DNA of 64,000 nt from Amylostereum areolatum (Eukaryota; Basidiomycota; Agaricomycetes; Russulales; Stereaceae), in the NCBI GenBank assembly GCA_012932865.1, contig SAXG01000013.1, positions 1 to 64,000 on the forward strand. The letters run 5' to 3'. Each line of letters begins with the position of its first letter. Within the stretch, counting starts at the first letter, position 1. Shown here piece after piece: positions 11,501-22,715 of this stretch. The position numbers and the translations under genes are program-made. The notes beneath the pieces are model-generated. The model did no database searches. It was not told where the DNA came from and worked only from the letters and a program-made list of their open reading frames with translations.

Positions 11501-12089
11501 CACGTCCGGTTGGCGCCACACCCTCGTCGAGGACAATTCGGACCCGGACATGACCCTCCACAACGAACGCGGCGCGGCACGCCCCACCGCATCGCACCAC
11601 CACAGCGCGAGCGATGTGAACGGCAACGCGCGCGACGGCCCCGGGGTCGCGGAACCTCTACTAGCGCACACGCGAGACGCAACGCATTCGCTTGGCCTGG
11701 AGGACTCGGGTGGGGACTTCGAGCTTGGGCTGATGGAGGGCGGGACGCGTACGAGCATGGCGGGCGTCGGTACCGCCGCGCGTGGAAGCCGCATCTCGGT
11801 CGACGGACGGCACAGCGCGTACGGGAGCGTGTCGGGTGACAGCGTGAGGCGTTCGCTAAGTCCTCGTCCGGGACGCGCGATCTCGCCGCTGGGTCCAAGG
11901 ATTCCCCGCCATCATTCCGCCTGTGGTGCCCGAGTGGGAGCAGCCGTACCACGGCGGGCGGTCGAGGTCGGCGAGTCCGGTCCCAATTCGAAGGGCGACG
12001 TCGTCGCCTCTGAGCGCGACGTTCCCTGCGACGGCGGGTATGATCCCGCCGCCGCCGGGAGGGGAAGACGGCCGAGGGGGCAGGTATGA
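8554..12089 (+). CDS. Pepsin-type (A1) aspartic protease with C-terminal transmembrane anchor
   Basis: Exons 8554-8690, 8894-8983, 9616-9696, 9753-9831, 9886-10072, 10127-10654 and 10708-12089 keep phase throughout (about 827 residues). A signal peptide ends near SVAA/WPWKG. The two catalytic Asp motifs are VDTGSSDLW (D123) and LDTGVPYIL (D338). One hydrophobic helix (about 514-536, GLKVLFGLLGFVALCILLFG) is followed by basic residues and a long cytoplasmic Ser/Gly/Asp-rich tail, so the protease domain should face outside or the vacuole/secretory lumen. The second motif has DTGV where DTG[ST] is usual. The 632 bp intron after exon 2 is long and might hide an exon. Near 11836-11901 the protein-like frame shifts to one ending at 12096 (Pro-rich, with IIPPVVPEWEQP), implying either a small further intron (for example 11836-11899) or an indel. 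Confidence 0.86.
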
Positions 12090-12096
12090 ACGATGA

Positions 12097-12727
12097 CGAG
12101 GGCGAGGCGTCCCCTGGATTCTCTTTCTTCGCTCTCGTAGTGTATGTACTATACGCGTTCTCTCTCTCTCTCCCGAGGTTTTGCGTTCATGACCACATCG
12201 TCGCCATCTCGATCATCACTATCACGTCTACGTTACGTTCCGTTTTATGCCGTCCTCTCTTTGTCCCCCCGTCGCACACTAATCGTCTACGCATCCGTGA
12301 CATGAACTGTACATCCACCCACCCATCCCATCCCCACTCTGCACGTACGCGTCTCTTGCCTCTTGGACTCTGCCGCCGTGCCAATAGCATACTTACTCTC
12401 CACGGACCGGATCGATCTTTTGGATACCATGAATCTAGTTCTCTTTTCAACACTTGCGTAGTGTGTGCGAAAGACCATGTACGTACAGACAAAGGAAGGG
12501 CGGCCCTCCACCCAAGGTAAGTACGGCGAGTCGGCGACCACCTATTGTGTTATCTTCCTTCATGGTGCGAAACCCTAGCATTACTTGGATCGAGTTGAGC
12601 AACAGAGACCACAGTTCTCTGACTCCCGGCGCTCGCCCTCTAAGGCTTTAAAAGACTAGAAAGTTAAAACTCTCGGGAGTCGGGATTCAGGACTTGAGAG
12701 TCGGGAGTGGGACTTACTACATTATAC
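12097..12727. other. 3' flank of protease gene and transposon flank
   Basis: Probable 3' UTR of the protease, then sequence turning AT-rich toward the transposon. A GAGTCGGGA-type motif recurs between 12672 and 12710. The last 8 bases (12720-12727, CATTATAC) are the left target-site duplication of the hAT element. Confidence 0.5.
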
Positions 12728-14249
12728 TAGTGTTGCACAAATACAAATAAATATCTTGAGGAGCCATATTATAATGGATACAAAAAAATATGAGTATGGA
12801 GAGAAGGATATTTATTCATGTCTGTATTTAATCATATTTACTTTGTATTTACTCCCACGTTTCCTGTCTCCAAATCACTCCAAATCAGGTCTATCCTCGG
12901 ACATGTAATGGATGAAATGACAGGACATGATTGTATATCAGTACTTCTGAAGTGTTATATGTATACAAGCTCTCACTAAAGCCTCCCCAAACTCGTCAAC
13001 ATGCTTTGGAAAATGCTGAGATGACTGGGAGATGGCTGTCCAGAGTGTCAACATGAGAAAGTCAATGCCAATGTTATATCTGCTGGCTCTATTGGGGAAA
13101 TTGACCTTAGAGAACAGATGTATAGCCAAGAACTGACTCCTTGTAAGCTGTGATCCAGCTGCAATGGCATAGGAGTAAATATATTATATTATGTAGCCTA
13201 TATCTAATCATATCTTGTGATTATGATTATGGGCAACCCTATATCTAATGGTATTTTTGCATATTATTATGATTATATTTGAATATCAAACTACTAATTG
13301 AATCCCATCCGAGACAAAAATCACGTGAGACGCGAGACAAGACAAAGAGACAACCTGATTGGCTGACGGGTCGTTCCGCGAGCTGATGATGTCAATGCCA
13401 TCGCCGTCTCAACCACCTTCCTTGAATCCTTCAACCATCCTCAACCGTCCCATCCGACGTCCGTTAGGCCGTATAATAGACAAGAAAAAAGGACACCCAT
13501 TAGATAATGGGCTTGCCATGCTCTGACAATGCAAGGGAAGCCCGGGCCACGGCCACTGGCAAGCATTGTGTAAGCGCCGTTGGGTGGCGAAAGAGGGTCA
13601 AAGGACCAGAGTGGTCCCCGTACTGGTGCGCTTTTGCCCATCTTTTCGTCCGCACACACTCATGGAGCGCCAGACACCGCGCTCACTGCTCAGGCTGTCA
13701 GGACCCACCAAATGGCCATCTGTGTCAATTTGAAGGGTAGGTGGCATGCGTAAATTCAGACTCATGCAGTGCGTGGTCATTGGTATCGCATCTCTGGTAT
13801 GTCTGATGTCCTTGCCATCACATTCTTGAATACGAATGCATCATTGACAGATCTCTATTTGTAAACAACGCGAAGCCACAAACAGGTTTCCGACCGCGAC
13901 TCGGAGTCAGGCTGGAAGTTGTCAATGTTCCGCTCAATAGTTGGCACGTACATCACAGTGGTATCGGTGCTGAATGGATGCTCCTCATGCTCGGCTTTAA
14001 GCTGTGCCAGGCTTTCAAGTACGGTCGGAGAAAGTGTATTACTATTAGAGTATCTTTTTCTGCCTTTGCTCATGATGGTCCCGAAGCAGCGCGGCGAAGC
14101 CGCGATGCGGCAGGGACCTAACGAAGTGTATGTCAAAGCTGTTGAATAAATGGTGAATATGTTATGAGATGCCCTCCATGCAGTAGGGATACATATTGAG
14201 TGTCCTAGCACGGGTAATCTGCTAGTATTCTATAATTTGTTCAACACTA
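12728..14249. mobile_element. hAT-superfamily DNA transposon, non-autonomous or decayed
   Basis: The left end TAGTGTTGCACAAAT (12728-12742) and the reverse complement of the right end (14235-14249, TAGTGTTGAACAAAT) match at 14 of 15 bases. The element is flanked on both sides by the same octamer CATTATAC (12720-12727 and 14250-14257). An 8 bp duplication with short T/CAGTG-type termini is diagnostic of hAT elements. The first ~600 bp are AT-rich compared with the genes around them. Two minus-strand frames inside (12938-13129 and 13855-14211) are not recognisable as hAT transposase, so it probably depends on a transposase made elsewhere. The perfect duplication suggests a fairly recent insertion. 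Confidence 0.9.
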
Positions 14250-14314
14250 CATTATACATATAAGATTGTGATTCGTGAATCTGGTGTATGCGGCAGAAAA
14301 GGAGAAAAAAAACA

Positions 14315-14417
14315 TGCCTTCTGGCTGGATCGAACAACCGACCTCGTCATGACGTGACATGATTATATAACCAGAACCAAATACTAGTGACGCGCACTAC
14401 CACTGTGCTAAGAAGGC
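14315..14417 (-). tRNA. tRNA-Thr (AGU anticodon) with a 31 nt intron
   Basis: Read on the minus strand: acceptor stem GCCTTCT pairs with AGAAGGC, D-stem GCAC/GTGC encloses AGTGGTA, anticodon stem CGTCA/TGACG, anticodon loop CTAGTA-A with AGT at 34-36, T-stem GGTTG/CAGCC with loop TTCGATC, discriminator A. A 31 nt intron sits after position 37, the canonical place for nuclear tRNA introns. The mature length is 72 nt. A run of eight T follows the 3' end as a Pol III terminator. It starts 110 bp upstream of and divergent from the uS7m gene, and its 3' end lies 66 bp from the hAT element. Confidence 0.95.
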
Positions 14418-14526
14418 GCTGAAATCAGGTTCTTTCATAATAGCTATTGTCTGCACCACGACCGTACGCGTTTCTCCCCTCAAGCCAGCCGACGGACGAG
14501 CGGCCGGGACGCGTTTGCAACGCGCC

Positions 14527-15236
14527 ATGTTGTCTCCGATCCGCCAGTGCGCTCGTCGCGCCCTCCCCGCCCTCGCACGCCCACTCTCTTCGTCCTCTCG
14601 CGTTTCAAATGCATTGACGAACCCGCTCGCAACCCCCGCCGTGGCTCCGAGCACCCTTTCCTCTTCCACTCCCGTGTTCCCCAGCCTCGCACCGGGGCCC
14701 ACCGTCGCCCGCACAGAGCAACCGACACTTATGGACATCCCTCCGGTCGAGGACCCTCTCCTCCACTTCCTCGCTTCATGTATCCAACGACACGGCAACC
14801 GTAAACGCGCCACGCGAACCGTCGCTCGCACCCTCCTCTGGCTGCACACCTTCACCCGCGGGCCCCCGTTGGAAATGCTTCGCGAGGGCATTCTCATGGC
14901 CGCACCCGCCGTGCGCTGTACGCACCAGGTCCTTGGCGGGCACAAGGTCGTTCCAAAACCCATCGCGCTCAGCGAAAAACAACGCACGCGTCAAGCTATC
15001 CAGTGGATCCTCAAGGCGTCCGACAACCGGTCGGGACAGACGTTGGAGGAGCGTCTGGCGCGGGAGATCGTGTCCATTCTGCAGGGAGACGTTGAGAAGA
15101 ACGCGGTGTTGCTGAAGAAGAAGCAGGCGCACGAGTATGCCATGGTGAATAGGTACGTCGGCTCGCCTTTTCATCTTTCGACGTGTCGGCTCTGACCACG
15201 GTTCACTTCAGGGGGAGCGCCGAAGCGAGGGTTTAG
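14527..15236 (+). CDS. RSM7: Mitochondrial small ribosomal subunit protein uS7m
   Basis: Two exons, 14527-15152 and 15212-15236, encode 216 residues. The N-terminus (MLSPIRQCARRALPALARPLSSSSR) is Arg/Ser/Ala-rich without acidic residues, a typical mitochondrial presequence. The uS7 domain follows from about residue 60: DPLLHFLASCIQRHGNRKRA, then a stretch with GGHKVVPKPIALSEKQRTRQAIQWILKA, matching the bacterial S7 core that contacts 16S-type rRNA and the E site. A single intron near the 3' end leaves a final eight-codon exon (GSAEARV). The in-frame TTG codon four positions earlier is not a likely start. The frame is intact. Confidence 0.94.
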
Positions 15237-15997
15237 GATGCCGTTTTTCCCCCTTCCCTTATCTACATACTGTCTAATCCATTCACTTTGCTACTCCAAC
15301 CCTTGCGCTTTCTCCTGCGATGCATTGAGTTCAAAATGTCACGGTCATCTTGACTAGGCTCAACTAACTGCAACCACCCGTTTTTGAATTCAAATTCTAC
15401 CTTTGTTCAGAAAGAACCATCAAGACAAGTGTAGCCGTGTTTTTGGAGGCCATTACAATGATATGGGATACCGAACATGTCGCCATATCTTCTTTGCTCC
15501 TGGTCGCGCGCTGGTCACGGGAGTCTCTTTCGACTCTCGACGAATCTAGCCATGCGCTGAAAACTGCTTTCAACCACGGTTGAACCAGTGAAAACACGTT
15601 TGCGCACTTCCCATCCTCATAGTCTCATACACGACTTCTCAGCCACGTCAGGTTTGTGTGTCTTCTTCTCTCACTCCGCATCCTAGCTTATAGTGATATT
15701 CAGGCCGTCGCGTCTCTACGGAGGTTTGGGGTGATTTCTGTGACCAGACTCCCCCAAGTTCGACCACTGTTTCGTGCTATTCGAGCAAGGAACATACACG
15801 GAGTGCTACAATTAGCGACCACAGCTCTTTCCAGCTGGTCCGACAATATCCACGGCGGCTGGAATTTTACATGATTTGCAACCTCTAAGCAGCTACGGCT
15901 ACAGATATATGCTACAGATGTATTTCTTAAACCTTCGGTGACTTATACCTTTATCTTACCTGACGCCCTTCTCCAGACCCCCACCGCTCTTCACTCT
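15237..15997. other. Intergenic between convergent genes
   Basis: This holds the 3' ends of uS7m (plus strand) and the TPR gene (minus strand). The short frame 15656-15874 has no recognisable features. I see nothing else. Confidence 0.5.
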
Positions 15998-18745
15998 TCA
16001 TTCTTCGTGCTTCAACTCCTCCTGCAGATCCACCAAACCCTGCCACTCCTTCTCGTCCTTCAAAGTCCCTCGTCCTCCCCATGAAAGTCCTCAGGATGCT
16101 CCTCCCTTGCGCCCTCCACTTGAACCCCTCCACCTTCGGCCCGAAATTCCTCAACACCTCCACCGTCTCCTCCACCTCCCTCGCACCTTCCCTCCACCTC
16201 TCAACGTCCGTCTCCCCTTTATCGATCTTGCCCGCGACCCCTGTACGGTACGCGTCCAGATACGCCTGTACTGCCGCCTCCCATTTGCCCTGCCATGTCA
16301 AGAGCCGAGCGCGCGCGCGGAAGATGCGCGGGGAAGACACGCGCGGGAGCAAGACGCGGTCGAAGAGGTCGTCCACGCGGCGCAGGAGCCCGTGGCCCTC
16401 ATTGGGGTTGTGCACCGCGGCGGTAGCCGTACCTGCGCCCTCGACCGCCTCGTCCGGATCAGCAGGCGCACGCGTAACAGCGTCGACGAGCCGGTCCAGG
16501 ACGTCCTCGTCCACGGCCTCTGCGCCGAGCTTGGCAGAGCGCTCCTCGACCACGCGCCCCAGCGCGCGCGCGGCCTCCGCGAGCTCGCCTACGTCCATCG
16601 CGACGACCATGTAGTTCATCCACATGCGCCAGTTTTCGTAACGGAACTTGAGGCCTTGCTGCAGGGCGCGGAACGCAAGCATTTTGTTCTCGAATGGGAT
16701 GGAGGCGCTCAGGAGCTCGTCCTTGGAGGGTGCGAGCTCGTCGTCGTCGTCATCCTGCGGAAGAAGCATCGGTCAAGTTTCACCAGGGAGAATGAACAGG
16801 GGAACCCACCTTGTCTTCGCCATCCACGACCTTCTTCGATACCCGCTTCATGCGGAGGTACACCGTCGCCAGGTTGTTCCAACTCTCCGCGTCCTCCTCG
16901 TCCAGCGCAACGCAACGCGCGAAACGCCTCCCTCGCGCCGTCCCAGTCCTCCGTCCTCACGCATGCACAGCCGAGAATGAACCACGAACGCAACAGCAGC
17001 GGATTGATCGCGACCGCCTTGCGCAAGCACACGATGGCGTCCTCAAACTCGTCCCTCGCGAAGTGGTATCTACCCAACGAACGCATGGCCCGGCCGGACG
17101 TGGCCTTGGACACCGTCCATGCCTTGCGGAAATGATCCGCGGCGTGCTCGGGTTCGAGCTCGCCGAGGAGACACCAGAGCTTGGCCTCGCGCGCGGCGTC
17201 GAGCACCGTGCGACGGGTGTCGGAGAGGAGGCCTTTCCCGCGCTCAAGCACGGTCTCCGCGGCGGCCTTGCGACCCTCGAGCAGGTCGCGAACGAGGGCG
17301 ACGGCCTTGTCCCGGCGGTCGGTGGCCTGCCAGCAACGCGCGGCCTCCTCCCACATCTCGCGGCGCTCGAAGATGGCGAGGGCGGACTTGAGCACGCCGA
17401 GCGAGAGGAAGCGCTGCGCGAGCTCGTGCTCCATCTCCCATTTGCTCGGGAGCGGGAGGCTGTGGAGGTAGCGCAGACGCTCGCCGAGCGGTGCGTCCGC
17501 GGTCGGCATTTGGTCGACGAGGGCTTGGAGCTGGAGCGTTGCACGCTCGACGGTGCGGGTGCGGTGGGCTTCGAGGCGGGTGCGGAGGAGGAGGGCCATG
17601 GTGTGGACGGACCAGTTTTCAGGGTGGGAGATGACGCGGGTGACGTAGGGCGACATTTGCTCGTTGGTCAGTCCGTGCGCGGGGGAGGTGTTGCGGACGT
17701 TGAGGCAGAGGGAGAGCAGGATGCATTGGTCGAGCGGGTGGAGGGCGGGCTGGGCGGAGGGGGAGAGGTGGGAAAGGCGGGAGTTGGGGCCGGCAGGGGT
17801 GGAGGAGGTGAACTCGGTCTGTTCGAGGAGGGTGTCGTCGTTGAGGGCGAGGGTTTCGGGCATGTTCGTGGTCGAGTTTGTAACTCCGAATTCTGTCGAT
17901 GTGGGTCTGGGATCTTGGTTGGCGCGGGGGCGACTCTCTGCGAGGAGGACGAGTTGACTGAGGTCCGTTTGTTGGAACTTGGTTCGCTTGCCGAGCGCAC
18001 CGGTGAGTTCGTACTGCAGGTCTGTCGCGCGCGCAGCGCGGACAAAGTACTCGAGCGCCACCTTGTCGTTCGTCTGGTGGTGTTCGAGCAGACCGCGCTC
18101 AAGCCAGAGGCAGCCGACGAGATCCGGATCGTCCGCGTACGTCTCCGCTAGCTCGTCGATGTCTGGTAGAGATCCGGCGGGGACGCAGACAGCTTCGTCC
18201 AAGATCTGCTCGTGCACGTTCCACACACGCAGTCTCCACCACTCGGCCGAAGGGAGATGGTGGAAGGGGGGATCGAGGAGGAGCTGAGCGACGCGGAAGA
18301 GGATGGGGAATTGGGCGAGATGGTAGGATGGTTCGCCGCCGTACGCGAGCTCTGCGACGGACTTTCGATGAAGATCTTCTTCTGTTATGTCGGAGGGGGG
18401 AGAGATGATATCGAGGGGCGTGAAGTCGAGATCAGGGCCGGTCCAATTGGCTTGGAGGAACGTGTTCAGACACGCGACGGCGGTGAGAAGGCGCACGACC
18501 TCCGCACCCAGAGACTCGTCTGTGCGATCTGAGAACGAAAACCACGTCGAAAGCGGCTTATTAGCATCGACATCGGAGAGTACACCGAGTAGATCGTGCA
18601 CGGGGGCTGAAGTGAGGAAGTCTCGGTAAGCGCCGTCGACGACCTGTTTGGACGCGTTCAGGATGTCTTTTGAGATGTCCGAGTCGACACTGGAAATCCA
18701 GACTCCTGATATCAGCGATCTTTCGAGAAGATCTGCAGGAGGCAT
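15998..18745 (-). CDS. EMW1: TTC27/Emw1-type tetratricopeptide repeat protein, frame interrupted
   Basis: From the ATG at 18745 the frame runs 608 codons to 16922 with TPR motifs toward its C-terminal half (LGRYHFARDEFEDAIVCLRK, then WFILGCACVRTEDWDGAREAF). The protein continues one base out of frame (ARCVALDEEDAESWNNLATVYLRM), so base 16921 is an apparent +1 insertion. A 55 bp intron (16755-16809) precedes the last exon, which encodes ALQQGLKFRYENWRMWMNYM. Near 16061-16080 a second +1 shift, probably in a G homopolymer, restores an acidic end (LKDEKEWQGLVDLQEELK) stopping at 15998. Corrected length is about 896 residues. TTC27/Emw1 is an essential single-copy TPR protein in yeast, so real loss is unlikely; assembly error is the simplest explanation, but a decayed allele is possible. 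Confidence 0.82.
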
Positions 18746-20810
18746 AGTGGAGGAGGGCGATGGCGATGGAGGTATGAGGAAAAGACGAAAAATGGATCAC
18801 AGAAAAGGCTGAGGGAATCTAATCAGATTAGATTGACTTATTCTTTAGCGACCTGTCCGAGTTGTCGATTTGGTGTACCAATGGATGGATGGATCTTCAC
18901 ACTTTTCTCAGAAATATCTTGTTCTCAATGGCGCGAATGTATATTGTTACGGACGGATACTATTGATAAGCACACAATACGAGAGAACGGGTTTGAGACG
19001 AGTATCAAGCACGCGTCGGAGTGTTACACCTTCCGATAGCCGATAAGTATTCACGTGCGGGGAAATTCCCTGGCAAAAATAGGTGATCAGCGGTAGCATA
19101 CATAGTAAACGGTAGGTGAATGTGAAACAACCCGGCGTGCGGCGGTACGGGCCCATGTGAACGAACTTGGATATGTCCCGTCTACGGCACGCGACCTCGC
19201 CCAGTACCTTGCAATGTTACCAGAGATTGTAGATGTCCGTATGAGGGAGATGCTCAATCTGTCGAAGGCGTCAAATCGGTTGTTCGGGGGCCTGATGGTA
19301 CTCGAGGCCGACCCGAAACGCACAACAGCATAGAGCAGAGACAGAGAAGCCAAAAAACCATGCTTTCGGTGCGTAGACAAAGGGAAAATGGCGGAAATAT
19401 CAAGGGAGTTGACGGATAGGGAATGAGAACGCTCAAATTGAGGCCTAGAGGAAAATACGAGACACTCTACCTTCTATTTCGGCTATGATCAAAACACTCG
19501 CACAGCTGTCCCCGAACGGCGGGGAGAACGCGAGGGTATGAGCTCATAGCGAATAGAAGGTAAAGAGACGTCGCAGCTTTTGCCTGCAGGATGTCGTCGT
19601 TAGGGTTGTGGGCGTAGAAAGAAAGGAGACGACACGTACTGCGACGACGTTGTGGGAGCCTTTATACGCTGGCGGGCGCCATTCTTCAATACTACCTGCC
19701 GGAAACGTCCATGCCAAGCGTGTGGAGTATGGGTGCTGGTAGCGCTAAGGAGAGGCGGGAATTTGGAGAAAGGAAATTTGAACGAAAGAGGAGACGGAGC
19801 GCGTGAGCAGGGTCAGAAGAGATCTCCTGAGGAAACATCCGGATGCCGATATCGATGGTGTGAAAGGGAGAACTCCGATATCCTGAGCGGATGATGTGAA
19901 CGCCCCGAAGAAGCAAAACTACCCGCGTGTGCATCTTCGGTCTGAGGGGATTCTGATGCGATTTCTGTCAAAGGAAAAGGCTCGTTTGTACCCGCACGTA
20001 GGTCCCTGTATACACACAGTCTCCGTCATGGTGACAGGAGGTGGGGGAGTGAGAAATAAGCTCCTCCACTCACAGAACCTGTAACCTACACTTTAGCGGT
20101 ATGCGGCTTATGCCACATGGTGCGAAACCTAGGTGGCTTGATTATCCTGTCTAGGAAGGCGCGAAACACGCCGCGTGTGGAATTTGGCTAGGTTTGGAGC
20201 TTTCTGGATACGACGTTGCTGTGCAATTGAGGCCAAACTGGTGGCTGCAGTCGGTTGCACGGTCGGCGCCGAAACTGCCCAGTCTACGGTCATTTTTGGC
20301 TACAGTTTCAGCGAAGAATGAGCGACATGGGAAGGGCACGAGTTGCGGAAAGTTAGACCCTTGCCATAACCAGCGTTTGGGCTATAAATTTGTCCACGGC
20401 ACGACCAACGTCGACGGTGTAAAAAAGAGCAAATTACGATCATCACGGCGTTTCCGTCATTGTAGTAATTCACGCGGGATTGGCCGAGACGATGGGTGGT
20501 ATCGATTAACTTAATCTACAAGGAGGATGAGGTTCAGAACCCATAGCGAAAAAATCTCAATCGGCGGACCTTGGACCATGGGGAGATCTCCGTCGTAAGA
20601 AGACCTCTCAGGCGTCTCGGGACGTCAAAGTTTTGCCAAGACTACCGCAGGATGGTCCAACAGTGCCTACTTGATTCCAAAGTTTACATACTTCCGTGGA
20701 CAGTGGACGGGATGGTACAGCAGACGCTCGTAAATCCTTGCGCGGAAGCCCTGAGCCTGAATCAGTGTATACGAAAATGAGAAGCGGAGATCGATGCTCA
20801 CCAATGCTCT
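18746..20810. other. 2 kb without a recognisable gene
   Basis: Short frames on both strands (for example minus 19087-19380 with a hydrophobic N-terminus) lack recognisable domains and splice partners. No rRNA, tRNA or transposon terminus was found. It contains the promoter of the TPR gene at its left edge. Confidence 0.45.
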
Positions 20811-21284
20811 TCAAAGGGAGATCTTCATTCTGACATACTCGATCCCGCTTTTCAGGAATGTCTCTCCATACGCTACTAGCCCCCTTCGTTCATACCACCC
20901 GGCCTCCGCGGTCCGAGCGTCGCACCAGACGACGCGTGCGTTCAACTTATCGCGAGCGTGCTCGAGAACATATCGCAGTAAGTGACTGCCCACGCCCCGT
21001 CCCTGGTGCGCTGGCAAGCATGCAAACTTACGGAACCTCCAGGCCGCACCGCTCCTGGCGTCGTCGATCCCAGGGGCGTCCTCGTGGAACAGCGATATTA
21101 CAGCGATTGGTGGCGGACGGCCCCCGTCCGTTGTGGCCTGCAGAAACACGCCAAAGTGGAGCCCGGATTCGTCTTCCGGTAGGCGGACGTGGTCCACGGA
21201 TTTGTGCGGCCAGAGAACGGTATGACGGATGGCGATGGTATCGCCCGCTGTAATCGGTAGAACATTGATGTTGGAAGATTTGGC
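20811..21284 (-). CDS. GNAT-family N-acetyltransferase, 5' end unresolved
   Basis: The main exon encodes about 157 residues with the GNAT fold: a starting strand INVLPITAGDT, the core FRKFACLPAHQGRGVGSHLL, in which QGRGVG is the acetyl-CoA pyrophosphate-binding motif (Q/R-x-x-G-x-G), and the final AGWYERRGLVAYGETF. It probably acetylates a small amine or protein N-terminus; the substrate is not predictable. No ATG starts this exon, and a strong splice acceptor (polypyrimidine plus CAG at 21285-21287, with a CTGAC branch-like site) shows that a short first exon lies upstream. A LINE inserted at 21458 sits about 170 bp from this exon, in the promoter or first exon, head to head with the gene. 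Confidence 0.82.
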   Translation of the reverse strand, partial: AKSSNINVLPITAGDTIAIRHTVLWPHKSVDHVRLPEDESGLHFGVFLQATTDGGRPPPIAVISLFHEDAPGIDDARSGAAWRFRKFACLPAHQGRGVGSHLLRYVLEHARDKLNARVVWCDARTAEAGWYERRGLVAYGETFLKSGIEYVRMKISL

Positions 21285-21457
21285 CTGGAAAAAAAAGTCG
21301 GTCAGAGATCCGCAACAAGTAGCAGCCACTGCCCTCGCACCATGCAGGGAGTCTGAGCGTGGCGTGCGTTGCATGCGTGTCTCCACAATGTGTGGAATTG
21401 ACTGGAAAGCCGCACACTGGCGGAATCGGACTTCCGAACCGCGAGTCGTGCCTCGTG

Positions 21458-22522
21458 CACACGTGGGGGCAAAGACTACTCACCACAATCCCTAATCCAA
21501 GGGCTACCCGGCACGAACGTAACGAATATGCCAATAGACTCAAGGTGCGGCTTGGGAACATCTCCCGAGACGAGACGGTCCTTGCCATCTACACGGATGG
21601 CTCCCGACGGAGTGCAAATGGGCATCGCCGCACGGGTGCGGGCTACGTCGCATACCTCGGTGCAAATGAGGTCCGAGCTGGGCGCTGGGGACTCGGGCGA
21701 CGCGCGGGAACCTACGATGCAGAGATGCTTGCCCTTTCAGGCAGCACCGCTGCAGCCGTGAACCTCCTCGCACGACACCCACACCTCACGCGCATCCTCT
21801 TCCTATCCGACAATCAAGCCGCCGTCACCTCCATTACCGACACAGCCGACCATCCTGCGCAAGCCGCATCCATCCTTTTCCGCCGACACATCGACACCCT
21901 TCTCAATGCCTCGGAGACACTGGTGGTTGAGGTTGCATGGGTCCCGGGACATAAAGGCATTGTTGGGAACGAGCGGGCAGACACAATCGCGAAGGAGGGT
22001 GTCTACGGTACGCCCCTCATCCACTCCACCATCTCCTGGGCACGCGCAAAGGCGAAGTCCCGAGCGCTGAAAACCTGGCGATCTGATTGGGCAGCACGCC
22101 CTCACCACAACCTCGCGTCAGTCGCCCTCCGACATCCTCCCTCCACAAACCTTTCCCCCTTCCACCGCAACTTTGACGGCCCCCGCGACGTCCATACCCG
22201 CATCATACAAACCATCCTTGGCCATGGCTTCCGTGGTGATTATTACGCCCACTTTGTACCCACTGAATCCCCTGCATGCCCGTGCGGCAACGCTGCCGTC
22301 CAAACCCGAGACCACATCCTTGCCGATTGCCCTCTCTTCAAAGATCAAAGACACCACCTTCGCACCGCCTCGCGCACCCTATCCACTCCTTTCATCCTAG
22401 GCACTCAAACGGGTCTGTCGGCCCTCGCGAAGTTCGTTGGCGCTACGCGCGCTTTTGCCAAGGTAGCCCCAATTGAGCCTCCCCCCCCTCCCCCCGAACC
22501 AGACGACGTGGACCCAGGATAG
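21458..22522 (+). pseudogene. LINE ORF2 fragment: RNase H and C-terminal zinc motif
   Basis: The frame is open from the truncation point to a TAG at 22520-22522 (about 354 codons) but has no native start. All four RNase H active-site acidic positions are visible: D in AIYTDGS, E in DAEMLAL, D in FLSDNQAA, and D in the VPGHKGIVGNERAD block with its conserved His. Downstream is a CCHC-like cluster (CPCGNAAVQTRDHILADC) common in the tail of I/Tad-type ORF2 proteins. The protein ends in a proline run. Without reverse transcriptase the copy cannot move itself. Confidence 0.92.
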
Positions 22523-22701
22523 CTATTATCGGACTTCCTTTCATGACTTCATCATACCCTCCCAGCAATTCTACGACCCACATATAATTTGTCCTACTCG
22601 TACAGCCCACCCTTCTTCCTTACTTCCATACTGCCGCATTTAGTCATAGGTACTTGACGCGGGATATAAATGTAATTAAAAAAAATTAAAAAATTAAAAA
22701 A
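21458..22701 (+). mobile_element. 5'-truncated non-LTR retrotransposon (LINE)
   Basis: The insertion is flanked by a perfect 14 bp duplication, AGTCGTGCCTCGTG, at 21444-21457 and 22702-22715. It ends in an A-rich tail of TTAAAAA-like units (about 22674-22701) and contains only the 3' part of an ORF2: RNase H plus a C-terminal Cys/His motif. A variable target duplication, A-rich 3' tail and 5' truncation together are the hallmark of target-primed reverse transcription. No reverse transcriptase or endonuclease domain remains. The intact duplication and open frame point to a young insertion. Confidence 0.93.
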
Positions 22702-22715
22702 AGTCGTGCCTCGTG

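Noticed and set aside
14515..14526. Earlier TTG start for uS7m.
   Set aside because: Nuclear fungal genes start at ATG; the ATG at 14527 gives a normal mitochondrial presequence.
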